A stretch of DNA of 29,470 bases, from positions 1-29,470 of IMG/VR virus record IMGVR_UViG_3300028800_000260; one strand, 5' to 3'. The position numbers and the translations under genes were made by a program. This document shows, piece after piece, positions 1 through 7,612 of the stretch. Under the pieces are notes generated by a model. That model searched no databases. It was not told where the DNA came from and worked only from the letters and a program-made list of their open reading frames with translations. The stretch comes from a virus. Within the stretch, counting starts at the first letter, position 1. Each line of letters starts with the position of its first letter.

Positions 1-79
1 TATGGGCATTGCGCGAGCCCGATGTTTTCCCAGCTATGGACTTTTCAAATCACGTTGACAGGAGATTGAGGAGGAAGAG

Positions 80-376
80 ATGGACGGAACGACGATCATA
101 ACCTGCGTCTATTGCGGAATGAGATATCCCGAAGGTACCCCACCGTCAGGCGGGAAAGTTCTGACTGATCACATCAGGGTTTGTGAAAAGCATCCGCTTC
201 GAAAGGCTGAGGCCGATATAGCCAAGCTTCGCCGGGCCTTAATGGGAATCGTCGGCGCAGAGGATAAAGGAGAGCTTGAAGCGATGGCTGACTTTCTCAT
301 AAACGATATCGGCCCTGATGACGAAAAGGTGAAAGCTCTCAACGCCATTCAGGCTTTGATTGAGACAATCGAATGA
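80..376 (+). CDS. Small hypothetical protein with zinc-finger-like CxxC motif
   Basis: This 98-residue protein has no function I can name. Its N-terminus has a Cys pair (CVYCG, residues 9-13) and, about 20 residues later, a His and a Cys (DHIRVCEKH). Together these look like a compact zinc-binding knuckle. The rest (about residues 42-98) is helical and charged. I recall similar CVYCG...DHI.VCEKHP proteins from phage and bacterial contigs, but that is memory, not a search. The start is supported by a GAGG-type Shine-Dalgarno site about 6 nt upstream. It lies upstream of the packaging genes, so it is probably accessory rather than structural. It could be a small nucleic-acid-binding protein; the reading frame is well supported, the function is not. 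Confidence 0.75.
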   Translation: MDGTTIITCVYCGMRYPEGTPPSGGKVLTDHIRVCEKHPLRKAEADIAKLRRALMGIVGAEDKGELEAMADFLINDIGPDDEKVKALNAIQALIETIE

Positions 377-569
377 TCATCAGCCCCTTACCCATCATCC
401 CTCAAGTTCTTTTCTCACGTATGCGCCGTAAGTTTTTGTTTTTACAAAAGAAAGCGTCATTTTCATTGGTAAGGTGTACGTTCCGAATAGATTGAATTCC
501 TTCTTGCGCAGGCGCGCGTACTTATTACTTAGGCTGTGATGGAAATGCATCCTCCCAAATAGAAATCTC

Positions 570-821
570 TTGACAGGTCCCTTCCAGGTCGGCAGGGATG
601 CCTATTACGTCCGGGGCCTTCTCGCCGGTGCGGCAGCCATGCTCAAGATCGTGAGAAGGGCGGACGCCAAAGGGCACAACGCGACTTGGGTTGCCAAGCT
701 TGTAGAGTACCGGCAGAAAGAGCTTACCCTGGCAGAGACGGCAAAGCTCTTGGACACCTCCACGAACGTCGTATGGGAGTACGAGCGCGACATGAAGGCG
801 GCGGGGATTTGGCCGGGGTAG
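570..821 (+). CDS. Small helix-turn-helix-like hypothetical protein (start uncertain)
   Basis: This ORF encodes up to 83 residues from a TTG at 570. An ATG at 639 would give a 60-residue version. Neither start has a convincing Shine-Dalgarno site, so the start is unsettled. The C-terminal half reads LTLAETAKLLDTSTNVVWEY, which has the spacing of a helix-turn-helix: ALLxTS-like turn and recognition helix followed by a charged helix. It may be a small DNA-binding protein. It is followed by a hairpin at 843-882 and then a convergent minus-strand gene. The antisense frame is also open but has no recognisable features. I infer a regulatory or accessory role; no family is recognised. Confidence 0.6.
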   Translation: MTGPFQVGRDAYYVRGLLAGAAAMLKIVRRADAKGHNATWVAKLVEYRQKELTLAETAKLLDTSTNVVWEYERDMKAAGIWPG

Positions 822-842
822 AAACAAGGAAAAGCTAAAAGA

Positions 843-882
843 AAGGCGCGGGGAAGTCGGTTGTCAAAGCTTCCCGCGCCTT
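843..882 (-). terminator. Intrinsic terminator for the minus-strand secreted gene
   Basis: A GC-rich inverted repeat pairs 843-856 (AAGGCGCGGGGAAG) with 870-882 (CTTCCCGCGCCTT), with one bulged G and a 13-nt loop. Read on the minus strand, the stem is followed by a U-rich run (tttcttttagctttt), which is the expected terminator layout. It lies 26 nt past the stop codon of the gene at 909-1742. On the plus strand the following sequence is less T-rich, so termination of the gene at 570-821 is less certain. Confidence 0.7.
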
Positions 883-908
883 CTGCTATCTTGTCCTTAT
901 ACCCACCG

Positions 909-1742
909 TCAATACTTTCCTGTTATGCTTATCGGGTATTTTGGTTTTCCCTTCGCCGGTTCAATATCTGATTCCATGACGTAAAAGTAGATCGGCTGAA
1001 GCCACGGTTCCGCATTTCTGATAGAACAATAGGCGACTCTTTGGACTCCCAACGTCGAATGTGCGAACGTTTCGAAACGGATAATTTCAAAGATGACCTT
1101 CGGATTGATTGGAAAACATCGGAAATGACTTATGACGCCATTATAGCCGCCATCCGATTCAACCGAGGGCAAAAGCCCTCTGCGCCACAAAGGAGGGTCA
1201 CTATTCTTATCCTTTCGACTTTTATCGAGATAGCTCATTTCGGGAGTTATTGCTTGGTCTTTGCATGTCATCGGCCAAAAACGGAGCTTTTCTTTTCCAT
1301 GATAAAGACCCAGATCGGAGAAAACCTCATCTTTGCCGTTTTCGCCATTCGCTTTGTTGCTGATTCCTCTCGGCACTTTTTCAATGTCAGATTGCATGAC
1401 ATAGAAATAGCTTACAGGCTTCGAGGTAGGGCAGATGCAATATGCTACTTTTCTGAGTCCCTCTGGCATGTTCACCGTCTCAACATGAAGGACTTTAAAG
1501 GGAAGCTGATCTTTCAAACCTTCTGGGCCTGCCATCGTAACCCAGCTTTTGCAGTGGCCTTTATCCCAATCATTCCGATCTTTGGCAGTAAAAGTTCCGG
1601 AGTTCCTGTGCTCGTTGACATTGGCTGCTATGTTTTTGTCATCGCAAGCCACGGCTTCTTCGTATTTAATGCGGTATAGATCATCGGCATAGGCCGACAC
1701 CGAAAGCAAAACTACTCCGATCACTGCGAACAGTTTCAGCAT
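909..1742 (-). CDS. Secreted hypothetical protein with internal duplication (moron candidate)
   Basis: This 277-residue protein starts at an ATG at 1742, seven nt after a GGGAGG site; a longer in-frame ATG at 1775 has no such support. The N-terminus is a clear Sec signal peptide: MLK, then a hydrophobic stretch, then SVSAYA-DD, cleaved near residue 19. The mature part contains two related modules. One has GLRKVAYCIC followed by YFYVMQSDIE, the other GVQRVAYCSI followed by YFYVMESDIE. Each is preceded by a Cys-containing segment (VACDDK and MTCKDQ). Conserved cysteines suggest disulfides in the periplasm. It is transcribed against the structural genes with its own promoter-like and terminator sequences. 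A hand count of 1321-1380 gives about 45% GC, lower than neighbouring head genes. I do not recognise the family. Lysogenic conversion or superinfection exclusion are guesses. Confidence 0.85.
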   Translation of the reverse strand: MLKLFAVIGVVLLSVSAYADDLYRIKYEEAVACDDKNIAANVNEHRNSGTFTAKDRNDWDKGHCKSWVTMAGPEGLKDQLPFKVLHVETVNMPEGLRKVAYCICPTSKPVSYFYVMQSDIEKVPRGISNKANGENGKDEVFSDLGLYHGKEKLRFWPMTCKDQAITPEMSYLDKSRKDKNSDPPLWRRGLLPSVESDGGYNGVISHFRCFPINPKVIFEIIRFETFAHSTLGVQRVAYCSIRNAEPWLQPIYFYVMESDIEPAKGKPKYPISITGKY

Positions 1743-1763
1743 GCATAATCCTCCCTTTGTTCG

Positions 1764-1794
1764 ATTATACCGCATGTCTGCTTATGTTTGACAA
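1764..1794 (-). promoter_or_regulatory. Sigma70-like promoter for the minus-strand secreted gene
   Basis: On the minus strand a perfect -10 (TATAAT, complement of 1764-1769) lies about 20 nt upstream of the ATG at 1742. A -35-like TTGTCA (complement of 1789-1794) precedes it with a 19-nt spacer, which is longer than optimal. This fits a moron with independent transcription. Start point and activity are inferred. Confidence 0.55.
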
Positions 1795-1824
1795 GATTCC
1801 TTCTTTTACCTCAAAAAATACTAC

Positions 1825-1854
1825 TTGACAAGTCTGGATCAGTCGAGGTATGAA
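1825..1854 (+). promoter_or_regulatory. Sigma70-like promoter upstream of the structural operon
   Basis: A consensus -35 TTGACA (1825-1830) is followed after 18 nt by TATGAA (1849-1854), a 4/6 match to the -10. It diverges from the minus-strand promoter at 1764-1794. The 8-mer TTGACAAG occurs at 1788-1795 and again at 1825-1832, once near each -35. It is the only convincing + strand promoter I see before the head genes, and it is followed almost at once by a terminator. Confidence 0.45.
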
Positions 1855-1860
1855 AAATAT

Positions 1861-1928
1861 AGGCTGTGAGAGTCGTAAGGAGTCACTAAAACCAAACCCG
1901 CCGAGGTAATTCCTCAGGCGGGTTTTTT
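1861..1928 (+). ncRNA. Candidate short leader or small RNA ending at an intrinsic terminator
   Basis: Transcription from the promoter at 1825-1854 would begin near 1861 and meet the terminator ending at 1928, giving an RNA of about 68 nt. A 19-codon ORF runs through this stretch (ATG 1850 to TAA 1907-1909, in the terminator loop), but its ATG overlaps the proposed -10, so it may be chance. The unit could be a small RNA or an attenuator leader in front of the head genes. Nothing beyond position supports a function. Confidence 0.3.
1894..1928 (+). terminator. Strong intrinsic terminator or attenuator before the head operon
   Basis: AAACCCGCC (1894-1902) pairs with GGCGGGTTT (1917-1925). An inner GAGG (1903-1906) pairs with CCTC (1912-1915) around a TAATT loop, leaving one unpaired A. 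The stem runs into six Ts (1923-1928). It ends 18 nt before the first ORF of the packaging and head cluster, so that cluster needs read-through, antitermination or another promoter. Confidence 0.85.
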
Positions 1929-1945
1929 GTTCCCCCCATCCACCC

Positions 1946-2614
1946 ATGCCAATAGAAATTTCAGTCAGAGCCGACTTTAAGTCGGTCATCAAGGGTCTAT
2001 CCGACCTCGCCTATAAGCAGCTCCCCTTTGCCCAGGCCCAGGCCGTCACCGCGATCGCCCGGTCAGTGCAAAAGGCGGAGTCCGACCAGATCAAGAAAGT
2101 ATTCCCCACGGCAACCCCCTTTACGCAAAAGTCCGTCGGCATCGTTCCGGCGCGAAAAGGAAACCCCGTCGCCACGGTCTACCTGAAAGACATCGCGGCT
2201 CAGTACCTCGCACCTTTCGAAGAGGGCGGCACGCACTTTCTCGGCAACAAAGCAGCCATCCTGGACCCTATCAACCAGCAAACGAACCAGTACGGAAATT
2301 TGCCCCTGCGCACCATCGCCAGATTGAAGGGCCGACCGGACGTATTTATTGGCTTGGTAAAAGGCGTCTATGGGGTGTGGCAGAGGCCATATACACGCCC
2401 GAAAGGACAGCGTCGGGACACGTCGAAAAAGCTCGGCAGGGTGACCAAGGCCACCAATACTACCGGACACCTGAAGCTGCTCGTCCGCTTCGAGGAACCC
2501 AAAGAGGTCAATCAGCACTTCGGCTGGGAAGAGACGGCGAAGAATGCCGTTGCCGCCAATTGGCATAAGGATTTTGACGACGCCATGGCTAAAGCGCTTG
2601 CGACGGCAAAATGA
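1946..2614 (+). CDS. Phage structural protein, possible gpZ-like minor tail or tail-completion protein
   Basis: This 222-residue, basic, mostly helical and beta protein has no membrane segment. The first half (residues 12-60) has a pattern like lambda gpZ and similar tail-completion proteins: a helix with many Ala residues (FAQAQAVTAIARSVQKAE) followed by a segment starting with F-T-Q-K. An Arg/Lys-rich stretch (RPKGQRRDTSKKLGRV) lies at about residues 150-170. The gene overlaps the terminase small subunit by 4 nt (ATGA), so the two are translationally coupled. In lambda, Z lies after the head-tail joiner, so its position before the terminase is unusual if the call is right. The protein is surely part of the structural cluster; the gpZ assignment is tentative. 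No strong Shine-Dalgarno site precedes it. Confidence 0.8.
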   Translation: MPIEISVRADFKSVIKGLSDLAYKQLPFAQAQAVTAIARSVQKAESDQIKKVFPTATPFTQKSVGIVPARKGNPVATVYLKDIAAQYLAPFEEGGTHFLGNKAAILDPINQQTNQYGNLPLRTIARLKGRPDVFIGLVKGVYGVWQRPYTRPKGQRRDTSKKLGRVTKATNTTGHLKLLVRFEEPKEVNQHFGWEETAKNAVAANWHKDFDDAMAKALATAK

Positions 2615-3168
2615 CGCTTGCTGAATTCGGAGCCCTTTATGGCGTCTCGAAACAGGCCGCCGAGAAATGGAAGAAGCGCGGCTGGATCATTCTCAAAGAC
2701 GGGGACATCGACGTTGAAGCCTCTCGGAAGAAGCTGAAGAAGTACCGGAAGCCCAGGCCGGTAAAGGCGGTCAACCCTGAAGTTGACGGCAAGGTCAAGG
2801 TCAAGGGCAAGAAGGTTGACAAGAAGCTCAGTGTTAAACCCGGCGAGACCCCGAAACAGGCCGCCGACCGGATCATATCCGAAGCCGATGTGACGATGGA
2901 CTTCGAAGAGGCCCGGCGGATCAAGGAGAGCTATCTTGCCCTCTTGAACCAGCTTGAATACGACACCAAATCCGGCCTCGTCGTCATGGCTTCCGACGTT
3001 GCCCGGGAAGTGGGAGAGGAATACGCCAAGGTGCGCACGCGCCTTCTGGCGATTCCTTCCGAACAGGCGCCCAGGCTACACCGGCTGAAGACAGTCGCGG
3101 AAGTACAGGATGCCATGCAGGAGTGTATTACCGAGGCACTGGAAGAACTGACCAAGGATGCGATATGA
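2611..3168 (+). CDS. Terminase small subunit (Nu1-like DNA packaging protein)
   Basis: The small terminase subunit recognises the packaging site on phage DNA and recruits the large subunit. This 185-residue protein opens with a winged-helix DNA-binding motif (MTLAEFGALYGVSKQAAEKWKKRG, residues 1-24, GVSKQ as the turn). A long basic linker follows (residues 35-75, rich in KVKVKGKK). The C-terminal half (residues 98-185) is helical and contains RRIKESYLALLNQLEYDTKSG and EYAKVRTRLLAIP, typical of Nu1-type subunits. It overlaps the upstream gene by 4 nt and the large terminase by 11 nt. This order of small then large subunit is standard. The family implies cos-type packaging, but I could not locate a cos site. 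Confidence 0.88.
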   Translation: MTLAEFGALYGVSKQAAEKWKKRGWIILKDGDIDVEASRKKLKKYRKPRPVKAVNPEVDGKVKVKGKKVDKKLSVKPGETPKQAADRIISEADVTMDFEEARRIKESYLALLNQLEYDTKSGLVVMASDVAREVGEEYAKVRTRLLAIPSEQAPRLHRLKTVAEVQDAMQECITEALEELTKDAI

Positions 3169-5143
3169 TGCCGGCCTAAAAACCTTTCGCGAAGGGCTCA
3201 AACAGGCCAGGCGCAAGAATATTCAGCCGCCCCCGAAGCTTTCCTTGAGCGAGTGGGCGAATCGATACGCGGTGCTTTCTCGAGAGACCAGTGCTCAAAC
3301 CGGAAGATTCAGGGCTTTTCCCTATCAGGTCGGTATCCTTGACGCCATCACGGACCCCTCTGTCGAAGAGGTCAGGGTCAAAAAGAGTGCTCGGGTGGGT
3401 TTCACGAAATGCCTTGACCATGTAGTCGGGTATTACATTCACCAGGACCCGTCACCAATGCTCATGGTTCAGCCCCGCGTCGAGGACGCCGAGGACTACA
3501 GCAAGACGGAGATTTCCCCGATGCTTCGGGATACACCGGTCCTCATGAAATTGGCCGGGAGCCCAAAGGCAAAAGACAGCAACCAGACGATCCTCAAGAA
3601 GATCTTCCTGAATGGCTCAAGCCTTTCCTTGGTGGGAGCTAACAGCCCCGGTGGCTTCCGACGTATCACGGCCCGTATCGTTCTTTTTGACGAGGTCGAC
3701 GGATACCCGGTCGGCGGGGCCGGATCGGAAGGTGACCAGATAGCTTTAGGCAAGAAGCGGTCAGAAACATTCTGGAACCGCAAGATTGTCATGGGCAGCA
3801 CCCCGACGATCAAGGGCTTAAGCCGGATCGAGCGAGGGTATGAACAGAGCGACCAACGCCGCTACTATGTCCCCTGTCCCCACTGTGGAGCTATGCAGGT
3901 CCTGGAGTGGGGCGGTCCCGATACCCCGTATGGAATGAAGTGGGACAAAGACGAGGACGGGAACGGAATACCGGAAACTGCCCATTACGTCTGCAAAGAC
4001 AACGGCTGCGTCATAGAAGAAGTCGACAAAGCCGAGATGGTGACGAAAGGCGAGTGGAGAGCATCCAGACCTTTCAAAGGAATCGCGGGCTTTCACATAT
4101 GGGCGGGATACAGCCTTTTCCCGAATGCCTGTTGGCGAAACCTCGTCACCGAATGGCTTCGGGTCAAGGATGATTCTCTTCTCCGTCAGACCTTCATCAA
4201 CCTCGTACTTGGTGAAGTTTACGAAGACAGGGGCGAAAAGGCCCTTAACGAAACCAAGCTCGCGGCACGCACCGAGGTATGGGCCGCTGAGGTGCCCGAA
4301 GGGGCGGCCGTGCTCACGGTCGGGGTCGACACCCAGGATTACCGGTTCGAGTGTGAAACAGTCGGATGGGGCATGAACGAAGAGAGCTGGTCGATCGATC
4401 ATGAAGTGATCGAGGGCGACATGGAGACCCCTGACCCCTGGAACCGCCTTGACGCATACCTGAAAAGAATATGGCACCGGGCGGACGGCAGGCCATTCAC
4501 CGTTATGGCGGTCTGCATGGACTCAGGAGGCCACCATACGCAAAAGGTCTATGACTTTTGCAAAGCTCGTCTCGGTCGCAAAGTGTGGGCGATCAAGGGT
4601 GAATCGGCGATAGGCGGGAAGAGATCCCCGGTATGGCCGACAAAGAAGCCAAGCTCGCGCAACAAGTCGAGCTTTCGGCCCATCATTCTCGGCGTCAATG
4701 CCGCGAAGGACTCCGTCAGGTCTCGTCTGCATATCGACAAGCCGGGGCCAGGATACATGCACTTTCCGTCTGAGAGAGACATAAACTATTTTGCGCAACT
4801 GACATCGGAACGGTCGGTTAAGAAGGTTTCAGGCGGCCAACATTACCGAGTGTGGGAGCTTCCTCCCGGAAGGGCTAATGAGGCCTTGGATATAAGGGTC
4901 TATGCTTATGCGGCCCTCTGCGGTCTCCTGCATTTCGGGCTCAGATTGAATAAAAGAGTGGAGATGGTGGCAGCCGGGAAGGCGTTTCCTATTCCTCCTT
5001 TGACCTCCCCGGTTTCCCCGTCTCCCGTGACGGTAGAAGAAAAGCAAGACCCGGCAGAAGCTTTACGCCAGGCCCTTTTCCCTCAGCAGACGGAGACGTC
5101 ATCGAAGGCGGTCAAGAAATCGATCATCAGCAGGCTCGCGTAA
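3158..5143 (+). CDS. Terminase large subunit, GpA family
   Basis: This is the ATP-driven motor and endonuclease that cuts concatemeric DNA and pumps it into the prohead. At 661 residues it matches lambda gpA in size. The ATPase domain has a deviant Walker A (KSARVGFTK, residues 76-84) and a Walker B (IVLFDE, 174-179). A Cys-rich segment (CPHC at 240-243, further Cys at 279 and 284) may bind zinc. The nuclease domain shows acidic sites typical of the family: VGVDTQD with D391, and VCMDSGG with D455. The start ATG at 3158 lies within the end of the small subunit gene, so the two are coupled. The downstream neighbours (gpW, portal) confirm the lambda-type packaging and head module. Confidence 0.96.
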   Translation: MRYDAGLKTFREGLKQARRKNIQPPPKLSLSEWANRYAVLSRETSAQTGRFRAFPYQVGILDAITDPSVEEVRVKKSARVGFTKCLDHVVGYYIHQDPSPMLMVQPRVEDAEDYSKTEISPMLRDTPVLMKLAGSPKAKDSNQTILKKIFLNGSSLSLVGANSPGGFRRITARIVLFDEVDGYPVGGAGSEGDQIALGKKRSETFWNRKIVMGSTPTIKGLSRIERGYEQSDQRRYYVPCPHCGAMQVLEWGGPDTPYGMKWDKDEDGNGIPETAHYVCKDNGCVIEEVDKAEMVTKGEWRASRPFKGIAGFHIWAGYSLFPNACWRNLVTEWLRVKDDSLLRQTFINLVLGEVYEDRGEKALNETKLAARTEVWAAEVPEGAAVLTVGVDTQDYRFECETVGWGMNEESWSIDHEVIEGDMETPDPWNRLDAYLKRIWHRADGRPFTVMAVCMDSGGHHTQKVYDFCKARLGRKVWAIKGESAIGGKRSPVWPTKKPSSRNKSSFRPIILGVNAAKDSVRSRLHIDKPGPGYMHFPSERDINYFAQLTSERSVKKVSGGQHYRVWELPPGRANEALDIRVYAYAALCGLLHFGLRLNKRVEMVAAGKAFPIPPLTSPVSPSPVTVEEKQDPAEALRQALFPQQTETSSKAVKKSIISRLA

Positions 5144-5153
5144 GAGAGGACCC

Positions 5154-5351
5154 ATGGTAAAGAAAATCAACCACACGACTTTTGAGTATCACCCTGAATT
5201 CAAGGGTGAAGTCCAGATCACCAAAGGAGACCAGTCGCTCAAGATTTCCATGGAGGAGCTCCGGGCCTTTGTCGCTGAATCTGTCAGGTACGAACTCGCC
5301 GACCACATCCAGAAAATGAAGCCCGTGGACCTTCTGAGGAGGATCGCCTGA
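5154..5351 (+). CDS. Small hypothetical phage protein
   Basis: This 65-residue protein lies between the large terminase and gpW, preceded by a good Shine-Dalgarno site (GAGAGG). It is predicted soluble: a beta-like N-terminus (residues 1-30), then a helix (MEELRAFVAESVRYELADHI) and a basic tail. Its last codon overlaps the start of gpW (TGATG), so it is part of the same translational chain. I do not recognise a family. Small proteins of this size occur at this position in many lambda-type head modules, and a minor role in packaging or assembly is a guess. Confidence 0.75.
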   Translation: MVKKINHTTFEYHPEFKGEVQITKGDQSLKISMEELRAFVAESVRYELADHIQKMKPVDLLRRIA

Positions 5352-5617
5352 TGTCCCGTACCAGCGTTCTCGATGGCCTGGACCTCGTCACCCTTCAGGC
5401 ACGCTTGACGGCGATGCAGTTGGCGCTTCTCGATTTGCAGAGTGGGGCCCAGGTCGCCACGGCAAGCTATGCCCAGGGTGACGGCAACCAGTCAGTGACC
5501 TACCGGGCGGCCGATATCGCATCCCTTACACAGGCGATTCTTACCGTCCAAACGCAAATAGACAGGCTAACCGGGGCCAATATGGCCCGTCGCTGGCCGA
5601 TGCGTCCGTTCTTCTAA
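5351..5617 (+). CDS. gpW-like head-tail joining protein
   Basis: gpW of lambda is a small protein that binds the portal in filled heads and allows tail attachment. This 88-residue ORF has the family pattern: a first helix (LQARLTAMQLALLDLQSG), a beta hairpin (AQVATASYAQGDGNQSVTY) and a second helix (DIASLTQAILTVQTQIDRLTG), ending in a basic RRWPMRP tail like lambda's. It has a longer N-terminus than lambda gpW (68 residues). It sits between terminase and portal exactly as W does in lambda, starting in a TGATG overlap with the preceding gene. Confidence 0.88.
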   Translation: MSRTSVLDGLDLVTLQARLTAMQLALLDLQSGAQVATASYAQGDGNQSVTYRAADIASLTQAILTVQTQIDRLTGANMARRWPMRPFF

Positions 5618-5629
5618 AATCAGAGGACT

Positions 5630-7291
5630 ATGAGCAAAATACTCGACTATAACGGGAACCCAATCCCCGTAAGGGGGAAGCTGCGCGCCGACTCCGGAGG
5701 CCCTTCATCTGCCCTACCCGGAAACGTGCCCTATCTGTTCCCCTATGATGCGGCCAATTGGACCACTCAGGAGATGGGCGACTGGCTGCCTTGGATTCGG
5801 AGCCCGGATTCTGAAATTAACCTTTTTCGGGATCGAATGGTTGGAAGGTCCCGCGATCTCGTCAGAAACGACGGATGGGCATCAGGCGGCATTTCCCGGA
5901 TTCTCGACAGCACAATCGGCACAAATCTGCGTTTATCGGCCAATCCCGACTATCGGGCTCTCGCAGTTCGATCAGGAAAAAAGGCCTTTGACGCCACATG
6001 GGCGAATGAATTCAGGCAGGCCGTAGAGGCTCTTTGGCGTGGTTTTTCACAGAATATAGGCCACTATAACGACGTTTCGCGGCAGCTTACCATAGGGCAG
6101 CAATTCCGACTCGCTCTGCGTCACAAGCTGATTGATGGGGAGTCTCTCGGCCTCATGTACTGGCTGCCTGAGCGCATAGGCTATGGCGCAGCGGATTATG
6201 CGACGGCGCTTCTTCTGATCGACCCTGACCGCCTGAGCAATCCTTATCAGATGATTGATTCGAAATACATGCGCGGTGGCGTGGAACTTTCGGAACATGG
6301 TGTCCCTATTGCCTACCACATCCGAAAAGCCGAGCAGAATGACTGGTATCTCGCCGTCGAAGCCAACACCTGGGAGCGAGTAATCGCCGAAGATGAGGAC
6401 GGATGGCAACGAATCATCCACGATTTTGACCATGACCGTGCCGGCCAGCATCGAGGCGTAGGCGCATTCACGCCTGTTCTTTCCCATGCTAAAATGCTCG
6501 CCCGATACTATGGCGTTACCCTTCAGGCGGCGACCATCCAGGCCATATTTGGGACTTATGTCAAAAGCCCTTATGATCCTGCCCTCGTGCAAGACGCTAT
6601 CGCAGGGGATCCTGACGCCGAGCTTCCCATGTATCAGGAGCTACGGTCCCAATGGGCAAAAGAACGCCCGGCCATGTTGAACGGCGCCAGAGTGCCGACC
6701 CTTGCCCCTGGAGAAGACATTGTTTCTGTCTCCGCCGAGCATCCGAGCGGCAATTTCAAGGATTTCGCCCACGAGATGGTAGGAATAGAGGCGGCGACTC
6801 TCGGCATGAGTAAGGAGCAGATGACGCAGGACTGGAGCGAGACGAATTACTCGAGCGCCCGTGCCGCCGCTCTTGAGACCTGGAAGACCCTTACCCGCCG
6901 AAACGGGGATTTTAAAACAAACACGGCAACTCCCGTCTATGCGGGTTGGTTGCAAGAGTCTTTTGAAAATGGCGAGCTTCCGCTTCCCACCGGTGCCCCT
7001 GACTTTATCGAGGCCAAAACGGCTTATTCTCAATGTTTATGGCTCGGAGTGCCGCGCGGCTGGGTAGATGAAACGAAGGAAGCTGCCGGCGCCGTGATGA
7101 GAATGGACGCAGGGCTGTCGACACTCAAGGATGAGGCCAGGATACAGGGCCTCGACTGGGAAGAAGTCGTCCATCAGCGGGCGATCGAAGTGAATCTGTT
7201 TAAAGAGCTGGGCCTTAAGCCTCCAGAATGGGCAGGAGAAGTGGCAGCGGCCGAGGCATCAAGACCGCAAGAGTCACCGCGGGCGAGATAA
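5630..7291 (+). CDS. Portal protein, lambda family (gpB-like)
   Basis: The portal forms the dodecameric ring at one vertex through which DNA enters and leaves. This 553-residue protein shows lambda-family signatures. Near the N-terminus a motif reads RDRMVGRSRDLVRNDGWASGGI, followed by a helix-rich core. Later come DPDRLSNPYQM, the HDFDHDRAGQHRGVGAF segment and GEDIVSVSAEHPSGNFKDF, followed by LGMSKEQMTQDWSETNYSSARAA. The length and order agree with the family. A GAGG Shine-Dalgarno site precedes the ATG. The stop codon overlaps the next start (TAATG). The C-terminal extension is Ala/Glu/Arg-rich, as in relatives. Confidence 0.95.
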   Translation: MSKILDYNGNPIPVRGKLRADSGGPSSALPGNVPYLFPYDAANWTTQEMGDWLPWIRSPDSEINLFRDRMVGRSRDLVRNDGWASGGISRILDSTIGTNLRLSANPDYRALAVRSGKKAFDATWANEFRQAVEALWRGFSQNIGHYNDVSRQLTIGQQFRLALRHKLIDGESLGLMYWLPERIGYGAADYATALLLIDPDRLSNPYQMIDSKYMRGGVELSEHGVPIAYHIRKAEQNDWYLAVEANTWERVIAEDEDGWQRIIHDFDHDRAGQHRGVGAFTPVLSHAKMLARYYGVTLQAATIQAIFGTYVKSPYDPALVQDAIAGDPDAELPMYQELRSQWAKERPAMLNGARVPTLAPGEDIVSVSAEHPSGNFKDFAHEMVGIEAATLGMSKEQMTQDWSETNYSSARAAALETWKTLTRRNGDFKTNTATPVYAGWLQESFENGELPLPTGAPDFIEAKTAYSQCLWLGVPRGWVDETKEAAGAVMRMDAGLSTLKDEARIQGLDWEEVVHQRAIEVNLFKELGLKPPEWAGEVAAAEASRPQESPRAR

Positions 7292-7596
7292 TGGACGACT
7301 GGATTGATATAGGGGACGGTCATTACATCAGATATTTCATATGGGCTCCCGATAGGAAGCTAAATCCACAGTATGATCATCTTCCCGATGTTGACAAGTT
7401 CGGCATTCAAATAAAGCATGGAATTTGTATGTCTGCGATCAACTTCGATGGTCCCGTCCAAAAGGAAATTCTCAAAGACAGCCGTCATATGTGGCAGGTC
7501 GAATCATGGGAGCCTCTGACCATATCCCCCAGCGTTCTATGCACAAGATGTGGAGACCACGGGTTTATCAAAGGCGGGAAATGGATTAAAGCATGA
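7291..7596 (+). CDS. Small hypothetical protein, DUF6527-like
   Basis: This 101-residue protein starts at the ATG that overlaps the portal stop (TAATG), which is better supported than an in-frame ATG at 7228 inside the portal gene. It has a beta-rich core and a C-terminal motif SPSVLCTRCGDHGFIKGGKW with a CxxC pair plus His, which I associate with the DUF6527 family of phage-linked proteins; this is recall only. The role is unknown. Insertion between portal and protease is common for small genes in such head modules. The Cys pair could bind a metal. Confidence 0.75.
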   Translation: MDDWIDIGDGHYIRYFIWAPDRKLNPQYDHLPDVDKFGIQIKHGICMSAINFDGPVQKEILKDSRHMWQVESWEPLTISPSVLCTRCGDHGFIKGGKWIKA

Positions 7597-7612
7597 GAGG
7601 ATACGAAATTAA

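Noticed and set aside
1-98. Open frame from the window edge (WALREPDVFPAMDFSNHVDRR..., ending at about 98)
   Set aside because: It could be the C-terminus of an upstream gene, but it overlaps the start of the gene at 80 and is too short to identify.
480-560. Possible cos site near the GC-rich palindrome-like GCGCAGGCGCGCG
   Set aside because: The GpA-type terminase implies cos, but there are no repeated cosB-like elements or symmetric nick sites I could defend.
377-569. Intergenic stretch of 193 bases
   Set aside because: I see no convincing promoter, terminator or RNA gene; a short TTTTGT/ACAAAA inverted repeat near 436-455 is too weak to call.
1041-1679. 212-residue + strand ORF opposite the secreted gene
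   Set aside because: It is antisense to a protein with a clear signal peptide and internal duplication, has no ribosome site and an odd composition.
1850-1909. 19-codon ORF over the candidate small RNA
   Set aside because: Its ATG overlaps the proposed -10 and there is no ribosome site, so coding is unlikely.
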